A stretch of DNA of 64,000 bases from [Mycobacterium] zoologicum (GCF_020172665.1 NZ_CP083985.1:3240040-3304039); one strand, 5' to 3'. Shown: positions 38,812 through 53,956, numbered from the stretch's first letter. Numbers and translations: made by a program. The notes: generated by a model not told the origin, from the sequence alone.

Positions 38812-39615
38812 CTAACGCGCGACCATTCCGCCGTCGGCGTGGATGGTCTGCCCGGTGATGTAGCTGCCCGCATCGGAGACCAGAAGCAGCACCGGTCCGA
38901 CCATTTCGTCGGGATCGGCGATGCGCTGCAACAGCGTCGCACCGCGCAGCGCCGCAATGAACTCCGGCGGGTTGTTGCGCACCATATCGGTGTCGACCGG
39001 CCCGGGAGCGATCGCATTGACCCGGATCCCCGACGGCGCCAGCTCAGCCGCCATCGACCGAGTGTATGAGACCAGCGCAGCCTTGGCGGCGGAGTACATC
39101 GACGTCGCCGGCGAGAACACGAAGGCGCCGGCCGACACCACGTTCACGATCGCGGCGTGCCCGCTGCGGCGAAGATGCGGCAACGCCGCCTGAACCAGCA
39201 GTACCGGCCCCTGCAGGTTGACCGCGAACGACTTGTCCAACGCCGCGGGGGTGATCTCCCCGAACGGCAGCGCAAGCGCATTGGCGGCGTTGTTGATCAC
39301 GATGTCGACCCCGCCGAACCGCGCGACGGCGGCCTCGACCAGCTGCCCGATCGCGTCGGCGTCACCGAGATGGGTGGGCACCCCGATGGCCTGCGCACCG
39401 GCCTGACCCAGCTGCTGCGCGGCGCGCTCGCAGGCGTCGGGCTTGCGGCTGGCCACCACGACATTGGCTCCGGCGGCCGCCAGGCCGTGCGCGACAGCCA
39501 ATCCGATACCACGGGTGCCGCCGGTGATGATGGCGGTGCGTCCGGTCAGGTCGAACAACGCGTTGAGGGCGGCGGCGTCCACGGGTGCAGCGTAATGGCT
39601 TAATACCCTGTGCAT
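38812..39615 (-). CDS. Short-chain dehydrogenase/reductase
   Basis: Classical SDR of up to 267 residues. TGGTRGIGLA is the cofactor motif, NNAANALAL the structural motif, and SMYSAAKAALVSYTRSMAAEL contains the catalytic Tyr and Lys. IRVNAIAPGPVDTDM and the YITGQTIHADGGMV end are typical of FabG-like enzymes. Start choice is uncertain: ATG at 39615 gives an 11-residue leader and GTG at 39582 is also possible. It converges on the slipin gene and is divergent from devR with 65 bp between. The substrate is unknown. Confidence 0.87.
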   Translation of the reverse strand: MHRVLSHYAAPVDAAALNALFDLTGRTAIITGGTRGIGLAVAHGLAAAGANVVVASRKPDACERAAQQLGQAGAQAIGVPTHLGDADAIGQLVEAAVARFGGVDIVINNAANALALPFGEITPAALDKSFAVNLQGPVLLVQAALPHLRRSGHAAIVNVVSAGAFVFSPATSMYSAAKAALVSYTRSMAAELAPSGIRVNAIAPGPVDTDMVRNNPPEFIAALRGATLLQRIADPDEMVGPVLLLVSDAGSYITGQTIHADGGMVAR

Positions 39616-39680
39616 CCACCGGTCGCCCCGGATAGCGTGGACACAACTGCGTGCGGACGGCTTGGGCGAGAGGACGTGAT

Positions 39681-43045
<3,365 letters not shown>

Positions 43046-43130
43046 GGTCCCGGCCCCTTTCGTCGGTCACCGGTGTCTATCTCACGGTCCCCCGAACCGG
43101 TCCGGAGAGACAGGGCACGAATACCCCGGC

Positions 43131-43150
43131 TTCGAGGACTTTGTGCCGCC
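43131..43150. promoter_or_regulatory. Secondary DosR-like box
   Basis: This 20-bp site contains AGGACTTTGTGCC, matching about 10 of 15 core positions of the DosR consensus GGGACTTTTGGCCCT. It begins 29 bp before a better box. Paired strong and weak boxes are common at DosR promoters, but alone this match would not be convincing. Confidence 0.4.
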
Positions 43151-43159
43151 GGAGCCGCT

Positions 43160-43179
43160 TCGGGACTTCTGGCCCTGCC
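43160..43179. promoter_or_regulatory. DosR box between the Acg-type gene and tgs1
   Basis: The core GGGACTTCTGGCCCT (43163-43177) matches the DosR consensus GGGACTTnnGnCCCT fully, with TTC before it as in TTSGGGACT. It is 55 bp before the tgs1 start codon. It is suitably placed to activate tgs1, and possibly the divergent Acg-type gene, under hypoxia or NO. Confidence 0.8.
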
Positions 43180-43234
43180 GACCCGCCCCGCACCGGCGGA
43201 TCATTAGATGCGGGCGCAGGTAGGAGGTCCGATC

Positions 43235-44653
43235 GTGGAGCAATTGACGACACTGGACGCAGGTTTCCTGGAAGCCGAAGATTCCGACCGCCACATCAGT
43301 CTGGCGATCGGCGGTCTGGTGGTTCTGGAGGGGCCGCCGCCCGACTACGCATCGCTGGTGTCGGTGTTGGGTGCCCGGATCAGCGGCTGCCGACGATTCG
43401 TCCAGAAGCTGGAGACGCACCCGCTCGACCTCGTGCCGCCCCGGTGGGTGGACGACCCAGCCTTCGATATGCACCATCACGTGCAACGGGTGGGGCTGCC
43501 GAGTCCCGGTGACGACGCCGAGCTGTTCCGCTTCGTCGCCGACCAGATGGCGCTGCGCCTGGACCGGGACCGGCCGCTGTGGCACATCTGGATCATCGAA
43601 GGGCTGCCCAATGACCGGTGGGCGATGCTGATCAAGGTGCACCACTGCATCGGCGACGGGATCGCGGCGTCGCACCTGTTCACCGGCCTGTGCGACGACA
43701 GTGTCGGCGACATCGCCAGCTTCGCCGGCCACATCCACGGTTCCCACAAAGCCTCGTCCGGCCCGCCGCACCTGTCCGGCATCAACGTGAACCCGGTGAA
43801 TTGGCTGACCGACCTGTGGAACGTCTCCACCGCGATCGGCAGCACCGCGTTGCGGGCCGCGCGGGGCACCGTCGAGCTGTCGGTCGGGCTGCTGCACCAC
43901 GGCATCGCCACCTCGCTGAACGGACCGATGTCGGCGATGCGCCGGTACAGCTCCGCCAAGGTGCCGCTGGAGCAGGTCAACCAGATCTGCCAGGCGTTCG
44001 ACGTGACCCTCAACGACGTCGCATTGGCCGCCCTGACCGAGGGCTACCGCGGCATGCTGGCCCGCCGCGGCGAGCAGCCCCGCCCCGAGACGATGCGCAC
44101 CCTGGTTCCGGTGTCGACACGTGCCCGCGATGCCCTCCACCAGACCGACAACCGGGTCTCGGTGATGCTGCCCTACCTGCCGGTCGAGGAGGAGAACCCG
44201 GTGCGCCGGCTACGGCTGGTGCACTCCCGGTTGACCAGAACCAAGAGCACCGGACAGCGGCAGGCCGGCAGCGCGTTCGTCTCGGCGGCCAACTACCTTC
44301 CGTTCCCGCTGACCGCGTGGGCGGTCCGGCTGCTGACGCACCTGCCGCAGCACGGCGTCACCACCATCGCGACCAATGTGCCGGGACCCTCCGACACGCT
44401 GCACATCATGGGCCGCAAGGTGCTCGACGTGCTGCCGGTGCCGCCGATCGCGCTGCAACTGCGCACCGGGGTGGCGATCTTGAGCTACGCCGAGAACCTG
44501 TCCTTCGGAATTCTGGCCGACTACGACACCATGCCCGACGTCGACGAGTTCGCCCGCAGCATCGAGGCCGCGGTGGCGAAGCTGGTGGTCAGCGCCAAGC
44601 GGCGCAAGACGGCCCGACACCACGGCGAGCTGTCACTGGTGGCCGGCGGCTAA
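43235..44653 (+). CDS. tgs1: Diacylglycerol O-acyltransferase/wax ester synthase Tgs1
   Basis: WS/DGAT acyltransferase of 472 residues that makes triacylglycerol for storage in dormant cells. The start [25 protein letters not shown] and later [31 protein letters not shown] follow M. tuberculosis Tgs1 closely. The active-site motif HHCIGDG (136-142) is canonical. GTG at 43235 with AGGAGG at 43222-43227 is chosen over ATG at 43208. The DosR box upstream indicates induction with devR/devS. The stop overlaps the end of the convergent lpqB gene by 4 bp. Confidence 0.94.
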   Translation: MEQLTTLDAGFLEAEDSDRHISLAIGGLVVLEGPPPDYASLVSVLGARISGCRRFVQKLETHPLDLVPPRWVDDPAFDMHHHVQRVGLPSPGDDAELFRFVADQMALRLDRDRPLWHIWIIEGLPNDRWAMLIKVHHCIGDGIAASHLFTGLCDDSVGDIASFAGHIHGSHKASSGPPHLSGINVNPVNWLTDLWNVSTAIGSTALRAARGTVELSVGLLHHGIATSLNGPMSAMRRYSSAKVPLEQVNQICQAFDVTLNDVALAALTEGYRGMLARRGEQPRPETMRTLVPVSTRARDALHQTDNRVSVMLPYLPVEEENPVRRLRLVHSRLTRTKSTGQRQAGSAFVSAANYLPFPLTAWAVRLLTHLPQHGVTTIATNVPGPSDTLHIMGRKVLDVLPVPPIALQLRTGVAILSYAENLSFGILADYDTMPDVDEFARSIEAAVAKLVVSAKRRKTARHHGELSLVAGG

Positions 44654-46419
44654 CCTGGTAACACCGGTACCGCGCCGGCCGTCATGAACGGCGCCACCGG
44701 CGACCAGCTTGGCTCGTCCTCGGCCGCCGAGGACGACAGCGCCAGCACACCGCGCTGATCAGCGACGTATACCGCCGACGGGTCGGCGACGATCGTCGAC
44801 ACCGGCTGCTGCAGATTGCCGTTGGGCGCATCGGAATTCACCCCGTCGATGTTGACGAAGGACACCGGGTGCTTCGGGTCGGACCGGCTCACCACGATGT
44901 CGTCACCGGTGCGCCAGCTCAGCGACACTACCGACGAGCCCAGCCCGAAGCCGAGCCGGCGCGGGTAGTTCAGCACGAACTGACCGGCCGGGGTCTGCAC
45001 CACCCCGGCCAGAATCACCTGACCGCCGATCACCATCGCCGCCCGGGTGCCGTCACGGGACAACTGCAGCTCGCTGATCGGCCCGGGGAACCTGGCATTG
45101 ACCGCGCCGGAGTCCACCGGGATGCGGGCGGGACGGCCCGAGGCCACCTCCTGGATGGCCCGCAGCACGTTGTTGCCGTCGACCACCACCCACACCGCTT
45201 CGTCCAGCGACCAGCTCGGCCGCGACAGGGTGTGCCCCTCGGCGGCCTGCACCGCCTCACCACCGAGGTCGCCGATCCACAGCGTGGCCGCCGGGTCGGG
45301 ACCGCCGGGATGCACCACCACCGACGCCACCTGATGCCCGTTGCGCGACAACGCCGCCGACTCCTGGTCGGGTTCCCGGCCGAATGCCCCGGGCACCCGG
45401 TTGGCGTGCTGGCCGTCCAGAACGAGCAGCGAGCCACCCACCAGGGCATGCACGCCGGCCCCGGCGCCGTCGGAGGCGCCCGGGTCGGTCGTGGCCACGT
45501 CCGAGGTCGTCCACCCGTCCGGGAACCGGTCGTCGAGTGCCGCGCCGTCGGCGTCGATCACGTAGGGCCCCTTGATATCTGCCCGGGCCAGTGTCCAGAT
45601 CAGTTGGGCGGCGAGTAGTTGCCGACTGTTCGGGTCGGTGGTGGACAGACTGTCCAGGTCGACCTTCGCCCCACCGTAGCCGCGACCGACCCCGCTCTTG
45701 CCGCCGTCTGCGCGAGTCACCGGTCCGCGCAACCGAAGTGGTGCCGCCAGCAGGTTGCGCACGCCGGCCATCTCTGGGCGCGGCCCGGCGATCAGCTTGG
45801 ACACCAGCTCGGTGGCCAGGTGATCGGGGTCGGACACCGCGACGTAGCGCGGATCCGGAACCACCGTCTTGCCGGTCGGGTCCACGAAATACAGCGTGTT
45901 GCGCTTGTAGGTGGCCTGGAACTGCTGCCAGTCCAGGAACACCCCGTTGGGCAGCCGGTCGATGCGCCAGCCGTCGGAGGTCTTGAGCAGTTCGATCGCC
46001 TCCGGGCCCGGCAGTGCGCCCTCGGCCGTTTCGAAGACGCCCATATCCGACAGCGAGCCCAGGATGTCGGCCCGCATCGTAACCGCAACCCGGTCGGCAC
46101 TGCGGGTTTCGACGAACACCACGTTGTCGATCAGCAACGCGCTGCCGGCGTCGTCCCACGCGTCCGAGGCCGACTGAGTGAGGAACTGGCGCGCCGCGCG
46201 ATGCCGGTTGGCCGGATCCGCTGTGGCCTTGAGGAATTCGCGCAACAGCACATCGGGGTCCATGGCCGGGGTGGGCTTGGGCAGCACCGACGGCGGTGGC
46301 GAGTCCACGGTGCCGATCGCCTGCGGCGCCGAGGTACTGGGCACCCCGGCGCAACCGGCCAGCGCCACAGCCAATGCCAGTGGGACAACCACACCGAGGC
46401 CCATGATCAGCCGGCGCAT
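44650..46419 (-). CDS. lpqB: Lipoprotein LpqB, MtrB accessory factor
   Basis: Lipoprotein of 589 residues with signal peptide [20 protein letters not shown] and lipobox LAGC (lipid-modified Cys23). A GerMN-like domain (about 130-260) and a C-terminal beta-propeller-like part follow. In mycobacteria LpqB binds the extracytoplasmic domain of MtrB and tunes MtrA phosphorylation and cell division. ATG at 46419 overlaps the mtrB stop (TGATG); a GTG one codon earlier is possible. It is the third gene of the mtrA-mtrB-lpqB operon. Confidence 0.95.
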   Translation of the reverse strand: MRRLIMGLGVVVPLALAVALAGCAGVPSTSAPQAIGTVDSPPPSVLPKPTPAMDPDVLLREFLKATADPANRHRAARQFLTQSASDAWDDAGSALLIDNVVFVETRSADRVAVTMRADILGSLSDMGVFETAEGALPGPEAIELLKTSDGWRIDRLPNGVFLDWQQFQATYKRNTLYFVDPTGKTVVPDPRYVAVSDPDHLATELVSKLIAGPRPEMAGVRNLLAAPLRLRGPVTRADGGKSGVGRGYGGAKVDLDSLSTTDPNSRQLLAAQLIWTLARADIKGPYVIDADGAALDDRFPDGWTTSDVATTDPGASDGAGAGVHALVGGSLLVLDGQHANRVPGAFGREPDQESAALSRNGHQVASVVVHPGGPDPAATLWIGDLGGEAVQAAEGHTLSRPSWSLDEAVWVVVDGNNVLRAIQEVASGRPARIPVDSGAVNARFPGPISELQLSRDGTRAAMVIGGQVILAGVVQTPAGQFVLNYPRRLGFGLGSSVVSLSWRTGDDIVVSRSDPKHPVSFVNIDGVNSDAPNGNLQQPVSTIVADPSAVYVADQRGVLALSSSAAEDEPSWSPVAPFMTAGAVPVLPG

Positions 46420-48068
46420 CACCCGCTCCGCTCGGCGTGTTCACGGGCCCGCGGGCGCCCGTCGCGGCGCTCGGCGGGATTCACCGGTTTCATCGGAAGC
46501 GGGCTGGTGGTGACCTTGTGTCCGCGCACCAGCGGCAGGGTGAGCCGGAAGCAGGCGCCCTGACCGGGTTCACCCCAGGCCTCCAGTCGGCCTTGGTGCA
46601 GCCGAGCGTCCTCGACGCTGATCGCCAGCCCCAGTCCGGTCCCGCCGGAGCGCCGCACCCGGGACGGGTCGGCACGCCAGAACCGGCTGAACACCAGCTT
46701 CTCCTCCCCCGGCCGCAACCCCACCCCGTGGTCGCGGACCGTGACGGCCAGGGTGTCGTCGTCGGCGCCCATCCGGATCACCACCGGCTTGTGCTCGGCG
46801 TGGTCGATGGCGTTGGCGATCAGGTTGCGCAGGATCCGTTCCACCCGGCGTGGGTCGACCTCGGCGATCACCGGTTCGCCGGGCATGTCCACCTTGAGTT
46901 CAACGCCTGCCTCGGCGGCCAGATGGCCGACGTTGTTCAGAGCGCTGTTGACCGTGGAGCGCAGGTCCACCGATTCCACCGACAACTCGGCCACACCGGC
47001 GTCGTGCCGGGAGATCTCCAGCAGATCGGCCAGCAGTGACTCGAACCGGTCCAGCTCACTGACCAGCAGCTCGGTGGAGCGCCGCAGCGACGGTTCCAGG
47101 GCATCGCTGTGATCGTGAATGAGATCGGCGGCCATCCGCACGGTGGTCAGTGGGGTGCGCAGCTCGTGGCTGACATCGGAGGTGAAGCGGCGCTGCAGGT
47201 TGCCGAACTCTTCGAGCTGGGTGATCTGGCGGGACAGGCTCTCGGCCATGTCGTTGAACGACACCGCCAGCCGGGCCATGTCGTCCTCGCCGCGGACCGG
47301 CATCCGTTCGGACAGATGCCCCTCGGCGAAGCGTTCGGCGATTCGCGAGGCCGACCGCACCGGCAGCACCACCTGCCGCGACACCAGCAACGCGATACCG
47401 GCCAGCAGCACCAGCAGCACCAGGCCGCTGGTCACGAGGGTGCCCCGCACCATGCTGATCGTGTTGCGCTCGGTGCCCAGCGGATAGATCAGGTAGAGCT
47501 CCAAGTTGGTGATCCGCGAGGTCGTCGGCGTCCCGATCACCAGGGCGGGGCCGGAGAATCCCTCGACGTGCACGGGGGCGTACTGGTAGCTGACCTGGCC
47601 GGCCTTGACGAACTCGCGCAGCGCGGCGGGAACCTGTTCGACCGGCCCGACGGCAGTGGCCGCCCGCGGCCCCTCGCCCGGCACCACCAGCACCGCGTCG
47701 AATGCGCCGGCTGTTCCGCTGCCGGCGGCCGGATCGGTTTTGGACATCAAGGTGTTGCGGGCCAGCTGCAGGCTCGAGGTCAGTGAGCGGGCCTCCTCAC
47801 CGCCGACGATGCCGCCGGCCGTGACCCGGGCGCGGGCGATCTGCTCGGTGGCCGCCCGGACCTTGACGTCGAGCACCCGGTCGGTGATCTGGCTGGTCAG
47901 CACGAAACCGAGCGCCAGGATAACCGCCGCCGACATCCCCAGCGTCAGCACCACGACCCGCAACTGCAGGGAACGCCGCCAAGCAACCTGCACCGCGCGG
48001 CGCAGCGTGTTGACGCCGAGCAGCAGCGGACCCGAGCGCCGGGGGCGTCGTTTGGAGCTGAAGATCAC
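46419..48068 (-). CDS. mtrB: Sensor histidine kinase MtrB
   Basis: Membrane histidine kinase of 549 residues. Transmembrane helices lie at about 39-60 and 210-231 with an extracytoplasmic domain between. HAMP follows, then the phospho-accepting His301 in [13 protein letters not shown], then the ATPase boxes [12 protein letters not shown] and [19 protein letters not shown]. It forms the essential MtrAB system that couples cell-wall growth, division and DNA replication. It lies 22 bp downstream of mtrA and overlaps lpqB. Confidence 0.96.
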   Translation of the reverse strand: MIFSSKRRPRRSGPLLLGVNTLRRAVQVAWRRSLQLRVVVLTLGMSAAVILALGFVLTSQITDRVLDVKVRAATEQIARARVTAGGIVGGEEARSLTSSLQLARNTLMSKTDPAAGSGTAGAFDAVLVVPGEGPRAATAVGPVEQVPAALREFVKAGQVSYQYAPVHVEGFSGPALVIGTPTTSRITNLELYLIYPLGTERNTISMVRGTLVTSGLVLLVLLAGIALLVSRQVVLPVRSASRIAERFAEGHLSERMPVRGEDDMARLAVSFNDMAESLSRQITQLEEFGNLQRRFTSDVSHELRTPLTTVRMAADLIHDHSDALEPSLRRSTELLVSELDRFESLLADLLEISRHDAGVAELSVESVDLRSTVNSALNNVGHLAAEAGVELKVDMPGEPVIAEVDPRRVERILRNLIANAIDHAEHKPVVIRMGADDDTLAVTVRDHGVGLRPGEEKLVFSRFWRADPSRVRRSGGTGLGLAISVEDARLHQGRLEAWGEPGQGACFRLTLPLVRGHKVTTSPLPMKPVNPAERRDGRPRAREHAERSG

Positions 48069-48090
48069 GCGCGCCGCTCCCCGGTGGGGA

Positions 48091-48777
48091 TCACGGAGGT
48101 CCGGCCTTGTAACCCACTCCTCGAACGGTCAGCACAACTGTCGGGTTCTCCGGGTCTTGCTCCACCTTGGCCCGCAGGCGCTGGACGTGGACGTTCACCA
48201 GTCGGGTGTCGGCCGGGTGCCGGTATCCCCAGACCTGTTCGAGGAGCACCTCACGAGTAAACACCTGGCGCGGTTTGCGGGCCAGCGCCACCAGCAGGTC
48301 GAACTCCAGCGGGGTCAGCGAGATCTGTTCCCCGCCGCGGCTCACCTTGTGCGCCGGCACGTCGATGTCGATATCGGCGATCGAGAGCATCTCGGCGGGC
48401 TCGTCGTCGTTGCGGCGCAGCCGGGCGCGCACCCGGGCCACCAGCTCCTTGGGTTTGAACGGCTTCATGATGTAGTCGTCGGCACCCGACTCCAGCCCCA
48501 GCACCACGTCGACGGTGTCGGTCTTGGCCGTCAGCATCACGATCGGCACACCGGAGTCCTTACGCAGCACCCGGCACACGTCGATGCCGTTCATACCGGG
48601 CAACATCAGGTCCAGCAGCACCAGGTCGGGCCGCAGTTCGTGCACCGCGGTGAGCGCCTGGGTGCCATCGCCCACGACCGCGGTGTCGAAACCCTCCCCG
48701 CGCAGCACGATGGTGAGCATCTCGGCGAGCGACGCGTCGTCGTCGACGACAAGAATCCTTTGCCTCATGGCGTACAT
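48091..48777 (-). CDS. mtrA: Response regulator MtrA
   Basis: OmpR-family response regulator of 228 residues, the same length as M. tuberculosis MtrA and nearly identical as I recall it. The receiver has Asp56 in [13 protein letters not shown] and Lys in [11 protein letters not shown]. The winged helix ends [21 protein letters not shown] and [15 protein letters not shown] at 48777 is chosen for the [14 protein letters not shown] start; ATG at 48768 is three codons in. It regulates genes of cell-wall metabolism and division such as rpfB and ripA in relatives. Confidence 0.97.
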   Translation of the reverse strand: MYAMRQRILVVDDDASLAEMLTIVLRGEGFDTAVVGDGTQALTAVHELRPDLVLLDLMLPGMNGIDVCRVLRKDSGVPIVMLTAKTDTVDVVLGLESGADDYIMKPFKPKELVARVRARLRRNDDEPAEMLSIADIDIDVPAHKVSRGGEQISLTPLEFDLLVALARKPRQVFTREVLLEQVWGYRHPADTRLVNVHVQRLRAKVEQDPENPTVVLTVRGVGYKAGPP

Positions 48778-48829
48778 GGTGTCACCAGAACGAGACAAAA
48801 TGCTGCTACCACACGCGTGTTTTGCCGAG

Positions 48830-49459
48830 TTAACCGCGCAGGTCGGCCGCCAGCTCTGCCGCCGCGACCGTCGGGCCCACCACCTGCCACCGCCCGCCGA
48901 AGCCGCCCGTGGCCAGCCCGCGGTACACCTCGCCGGTGCGGCGCTGCAGGCCGTCGTCGCGCTCGTAGGCATCCCGGGCCCGCGCGGCGTCATGGTCCTC
49001 GCGGTGCCGGGCGCGCTGCGCGGCGAGCTCGGTGGGCACATCCAGCAGGATCTGCCAGTCCGGTGCGGGCAGCCCGAATCGGACGAACTCCAGTTCCCGC
49101 ACCCAGCCCACCACGTCGCCGGCGGCGTCCTGGTGCAGCCGCGCGGCGCTGTAGGCGGCGCTGGAGGCGACGTAGCGGTCCAGGATCACCACGTCGTTGT
49201 CGCGGCACAGTGCGGCGATCTGGTCTTTGGCGCCGGCGCGGTCCAGTGCGAACAGCATCGCCATGCCGTACACCGAATCCGCCAGGTCACCGTGGCGTCC
49301 GCGCAGCGCCTCGGCGGCCACATCCGCGGTCACCGAGACCCCGTAGCGCGGGAAGGCCAAGGTGGCCACCGACTTGCCGGCGGCCTCGAACGCCGTCCGC
49401 AACCCGGTGGTCAGGGTGTTCTTGCCGGCGCCGTCGACGCCTTCGATCGCGATCAGCAC
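48830..49459 (-). CDS. tmk: Thymidylate kinase
   Basis: dTMP kinase of 209 residues for dTTP synthesis. The P-loop GVDGAGKNT is at about 7-15, the DRY motif is in ILDRYVASSAAYSAA, and a LID region follows RARHREDHDAARARDAYE. Asn in place of Ser/Thr after the P-loop Lys, as in M. tuberculosis Tmk, is present. It lies between mtrA and sahH. A long perfect inverted repeat separates it from sahH upstream. Confidence 0.95.
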   Translation of the reverse strand: MLIAIEGVDGAGKNTLTTGLRTAFEAAGKSVATLAFPRYGVSVTADVAAEALRGRHGDLADSVYGMAMLFALDRAGAKDQIAALCRDNDVVILDRYVASSAAYSAARLHQDAAGDVVGWVRELEFVRFGLPAPDWQILLDVPTELAAQRARHREDHDAARARDAYERDDGLQRRTGEVYRGLATGGFGGRWQVVGPTVAAAELAADLRG

Positions 49460-49468
49460 GGCGCGAGT

Positions 49469-49515
49469 GTGCGGTTTCGTACGCCACCTACGGTGTGTTG
49501 TGTACGAAACCGCAC
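49469..49515 (-). terminator. 14-bp perfect inverted repeat between sahH and tmk
   Basis: GTGCGGTTTCGTAC (49469-49482) and its exact reverse complement GTACGAAACCGCAC (49502-49515) flank a 19-nt loop, which itself contains a small CACC-TAC-GGTG hairpin. The stem begins 13 bp after the sahH stop and ends 10 bp before the tmk start on the minus strand. No U tract follows, as is usual for mycobacterial terminators. It may end sahH transcripts or be a site for processing or binding. Confidence 0.5.
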
Positions 49516-49528
49516 GGTCGGCATGAGG

Positions 49529-50986
<1,458 letters not shown>

Positions 50987-51062
50987 GTGTAACGCCCCCG
51001 TGGGTTCGGTGAATTGGCTCCGGTACAAGCTACCGGCGCGGGTGCGGGGCAGCTCGGGCGGG

Positions 51063-51692
51063 TCAATCGATGTCGATGACGCCGAAGGTCTCCGCGGCGG
51101 GCGTGAACAGCCGGGCCAGGTCGGCGGCCACGTCGTGATCGGCTTCCGGCGGCATCGACACGTAGCTCATGGCGAGCCGGACGATCGCTCGGGCCAGGAT
51201 CCCGGCGTCCTCGTCGCTGGCACGAACCCAGCTGTGCATGAACGACGACGTGAGCTGCTGCGAACAGCGGGTGATGATCGGGCCGCTGTCGATGGTGATG
51301 ATCTGCAGCAGGTCGGCCTTGGCCGCGCCGGTCAGCAGCGAGATCACCAGCGGGTCGGCGGCCGACTCGGTGAAGAAGGCCCGGAAGCCCTCCAGGAACG
51401 CCGCGTGGATATCGCCGACGTTGCCGTTGATGGCGTCGTCGACGGCATTGACGAGCCGATCGGCGAGCCGGATCGCATAGCCCTGCGCCAGGCCCTGACG
51501 CGAGCCGAATTCGTTGTAGATGGTCTGGCGGCTGACTCCGGCCGCCTCGGCCACCGCGGCCAGCGTGATCGACGACCAGTCCCGGGTGGTGAGCAGTTCA
51601 CGCATCGCGTCGAGCACCGAGTCGCGCAGCAGCGCCCGGGATGCCTCGGCGTAGGGGATGCGTTTCACCAACGCGAGATTAGCCGCTGCCAT
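51063..51692 (-). CDS. TetR-family regulator of alkane hydroxylase (Rv3249c/AlkX-type)
   Basis: TetR repressor of 209 residues. The helix-turn-helix is [44 protein letters not shown]. Its start codon overlaps the alkB stop (TGATG), so it is the second gene of the operon. Homologues in alkane-using actinomycetes repress their own alk operon and are released by fatty acids. A TGTCTAGACA palindrome in the alkB promoter is a candidate target. Confidence 0.9.
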   Translation of the reverse strand: MAAANLALVKRIPYAEASRALLRDSVLDAMRELLTTRDWSSITLAAVAEAAGVSRQTIYNEFGSRQGLAQGYAIRLADRLVNAVDDAINGNVGDIHAAFLEGFRAFFTESAADPLVISLLTGAAKADLLQIITIDSGPIITRCSQQLTSSFMHSWVRASDEDAGILARAIVRLAMSYVSMPPEADHDVAADLARLFTPAAETFGVIDID

Positions 51693-52897
51693 CAGGCCGC
51701 CGCGGGTTCGGTGGCGCCGTAGCGGGCCAGGATCTTGTCCCGGCGGCGCGGTGCGATGTTGACCCGGGTGATGTCACCGCCGTAGTGCGCCAGCACCCGG
51801 TGGTCCATCAGCCGCCGCCACAACGGCGGGAAGTAGGTCAGCCCGATCAGTGAGGCGTACCCGCTGGGCAGGTTCGGCGATTCGGCCATGCTGCGCAGCG
51901 TCTGGTAGCGCCGGGTGGGGTTGGCGTGGTGGTCGCTGTGCCGCTGCAGGTGGTACAGGAACAGGTTGGTCACCAGATGGTCGGAGTTCCAGCTGTGTTC
52001 GGGTGTGCAGCGCTCGTAGCGGCCGTTGGCGCGGGTGCGGCGCAGCAGGCCGTAGTGCTCGATGTAGTTGACCGACTCCAGCAGCGAGAACCCGTAGACG
52101 GCCTGGATGATCAGGAACGGGATCAGCGCCGGACCGAACGCCGCGATCAGTGCACCGAACAGCACCACCGACATCAGCCAAGCGTTGAGCACGTCGTTGG
52201 AGATCCGCCAGGGGCCTTGATCGAGCCGGCGCAGCCGCGCGGTCTCCAGCTCCCAGGCCGAGCGCACGCCCCCGATGACGCTGCGCGGAAAGAACGTCCA
52301 GAAGGTCTCGCCGAACCGCCCCGACGCGGGATCCTCGGGCGTGGCCACCCGCACGTGATGGCCGCGGTTGTGCTCGACGTAGAAGTGCCCGTAGCCGCTT
52401 TGGGCCAGGGTGATCTTGGACAGCCACCGCTCCAGGCGCACCTTCTTGTGTCCGAGCTCGTGGGCGGTGTTGATGCCGACGCCGCCGAGGGCGCCCACCG
52501 ACAGCGCCAGCCCGATCTTGGCGAACCAGTTGAGTGACCCCTCGACGCCCAGCCAGCTCAGATCGGTGGCGGTGAACAGGTAGGCGCCCATCACCAGGCT
52601 CGCGTACTGGCACGGGATGTAGGCGTAGGTGCAGTAGCGGTAGTAGCGGTCGTTCTCCAGGGCCTCCATCACCTCGTCGGGCGCGTTCTGGCCGTCGGCG
52701 CCGAACCGCAGGTCCATCGCGGGCAGCAGCACATAGATCAGGATCGGCCCGATCCAGAACGGCAGCTGCGCGGCGACGTGCCAGCCGAACCGGTTCATCG
52801 CGGCGATGATCGGCAGCGCGATGAACAGCGCGGTCGGGGCGATCAGGCCCAGCAGCCACAGGTAGCGCTTCTTGTCCCGCCAGACCTGCGTCTCCAT
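51692..52897 (-). CDS. alkB: Transmembrane alkane 1-monooxygenase
   Basis: Membrane diiron hydroxylase of 401 residues that oxidises medium-chain n-alkanes at the terminal carbon. All His motifs are present: NTAHELGHK, EHNRGHH, NYIEHYGL and LQRHSDHHANP. About six hydrophobic helices are visible. ATG at 52897 with GGGG upstream is chosen; a GTG at 52924 is possible. In M. tuberculosis and most relatives two rubredoxin genes follow alkB, as I recall; here the next gene is tetR with a 1-base overlap, and there is no C-terminal rubredoxin fusion. Electron supply must come from elsewhere. Confidence 0.94.
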   Translation of the reverse strand: METQVWRDKKRYLWLLGLIAPTALFIALPIIAAMNRFGWHVAAQLPFWIGPILIYVLLPAMDLRFGADGQNAPDEVMEALENDRYYRYCTYAYIPCQYASLVMGAYLFTATDLSWLGVEGSLNWFAKIGLALSVGALGGVGINTAHELGHKKVRLERWLSKITLAQSGYGHFYVEHNRGHHVRVATPEDPASGRFGETFWTFFPRSVIGGVRSAWELETARLRRLDQGPWRISNDVLNAWLMSVVLFGALIAAFGPALIPFLIIQAVYGFSLLESVNYIEHYGLLRRTRANGRYERCTPEHSWNSDHLVTNLFLYHLQRHSDHHANPTRRYQTLRSMAESPNLPSGYASLIGLTYFPPLWRRLMDHRVLAHYGGDITRVNIAPRRRDKILARYGATEPAAA

Positions 52898-52932
52898 CGC
52901 TGTCCCCTTCGCGTGTTCCCCCACCGTCGCAA

Positions 52933-52971
52933 CTGGACATTACCTCGAGGTCCGTCCGCTGTCTAGACATT
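52933..52971. promoter_or_regulatory. Palindrome and direct repeat in the alkB promoter
   Basis: TGTCTAGACA (52960-52969) is a perfect 10-bp palindrome. It overlaps the -10 of a likely minus-strand promoter, TTTACA then 17 bp then TAGACA. CTRGACATT occurs twice, at 52933-52941 and 52963-52971, 30 bp apart. This is a good candidate operator for the adjacent TetR protein. Confidence 0.5.
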
Positions 52972-53044
52972 TGCTATCAATTTGTAAATCAATTGTCGGT
53001 TGGTGCCTGTGACCTGGCTCCCAGGTACGTGCCACACTCGGGAC

Positions 53045-53956
53045 GTGGTTTACGCGATCGCCCGCCCCCAGATCGAGGGCAACATTGCCGTCGGTGAAGA
53101 CCGCCAGCTCGGCTTCGCCGAGTTCGGCGCCCCCCAAGGCCGGGCCATGTTCTGGCTGCACGGCACCCCCGGAGCGCGCCGGCAGATTCCGGTCGAGGCC
53201 AGGCTCTATGCCGCCGAGGCCAACATCCGGCTGATCGGAGTGGACCGGCCCGGCATCGGCTCCTCGACCCCCTACCAGTACGAGACGGTGTCGCAGTTCG
53301 CCGTAGACCTGCGCACCGTGGCCGACACGCTCGGCATCGACAAGATGGCGGTGATCGGCCTGTCCGGCGGCGGCCCCTACACGCTGGCGTGCGCGTCCGC
53401 GATGCCCGATCGGGTGGTGACCGCCGGAATCCTCGGCGGTGTGGCCCCGGCGGTGGGCCCCGAAGCCATCGACAGCCCGCTGATGACGCTGGCCCGCATC
53501 GCCGAGCCAGTACTTGAGCGCGCCGGGCGACCGATCGGCATGCTGGCGACCGGACTGATCCGGATGATCCGCCCCGTCGCCTCGCCGGCGCTGGAGCTCT
53601 ACGCGCTGATCTCCCCCGAGGGCGACCGCCGGCTGCTGGGCCGCCCGGAGTTCAAGGCCATGTTCCTCGACGACCTGCTCAACGGCTCACGCAAGCAGCT
53701 GGCCGCACCGATCGCCGACGCCGTGCTGTTCGCCCGCTACTGGGGTTTCCGGCTCGACGAGATCACCGTGCCGGTGCACTGGTGGCACGGCGACGCCGAC
53801 CACATCGTGCCGTACGCCCACGGTGAGCACGCGGTCTCGCTGCTGCCCGACGCCACGCTCTACACGCTGCCCGGCGAGAGCCATCTGGCCGGCCTGGGTC
53901 GCGCCGAGGAGATCCTGCGCACCCTGTCCGCGGTCTGGGACGCCATCGAAGCATGA
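53045..53956 (+). CDS. Alpha/beta hydrolase
   Basis: Alpha/beta hydrolase of 303 residues. The oxyanion-hole region is FWLHGTPGARRQ, the nucleophile elbow VIGLSGGGPY, the acid in WWHGDADHIVP and the His in PGESHLAGLG, a complete triad. GTG at 53045 is chosen; the upstream TTG frame lacks family character. It is first in an apparent operon with a thioesterase gene (ATGA overlap) and is divergent from alkB. The substrate is unknown; ester or epoxide hydrolysis is possible. Confidence 0.85.
   Translation: MVYAIARPQIEGNIAVGEDRQLGFAEFGAPQGRAMFWLHGTPGARRQIPVEARLYAAEANIRLIGVDRPGIGSSTPYQYETVSQFAVDLRTVADTLGIDKMAVIGLSGGGPYTLACASAMPDRVVTAGILGGVAPAVGPEAIDSPLMTLARIAEPVLERAGRPIGMLATGLIRMIRPVASPALELYALISPEGDRRLLGRPEFKAMFLDDLLNGSRKQLAAPIADAVLFARYWGFRLDEITVPVHWWHGDADHIVPYAHGEHAVSLLPDATLYTLPGESHLAGLGRAEEILRTLSAVWDAIEA

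Noticed and set aside
50987..51062. SAH riboswitch before sahH
   Set aside because: The leader is only about 76 bp to the next gene, and no match to the conserved SAH-riboswitch core was seen.
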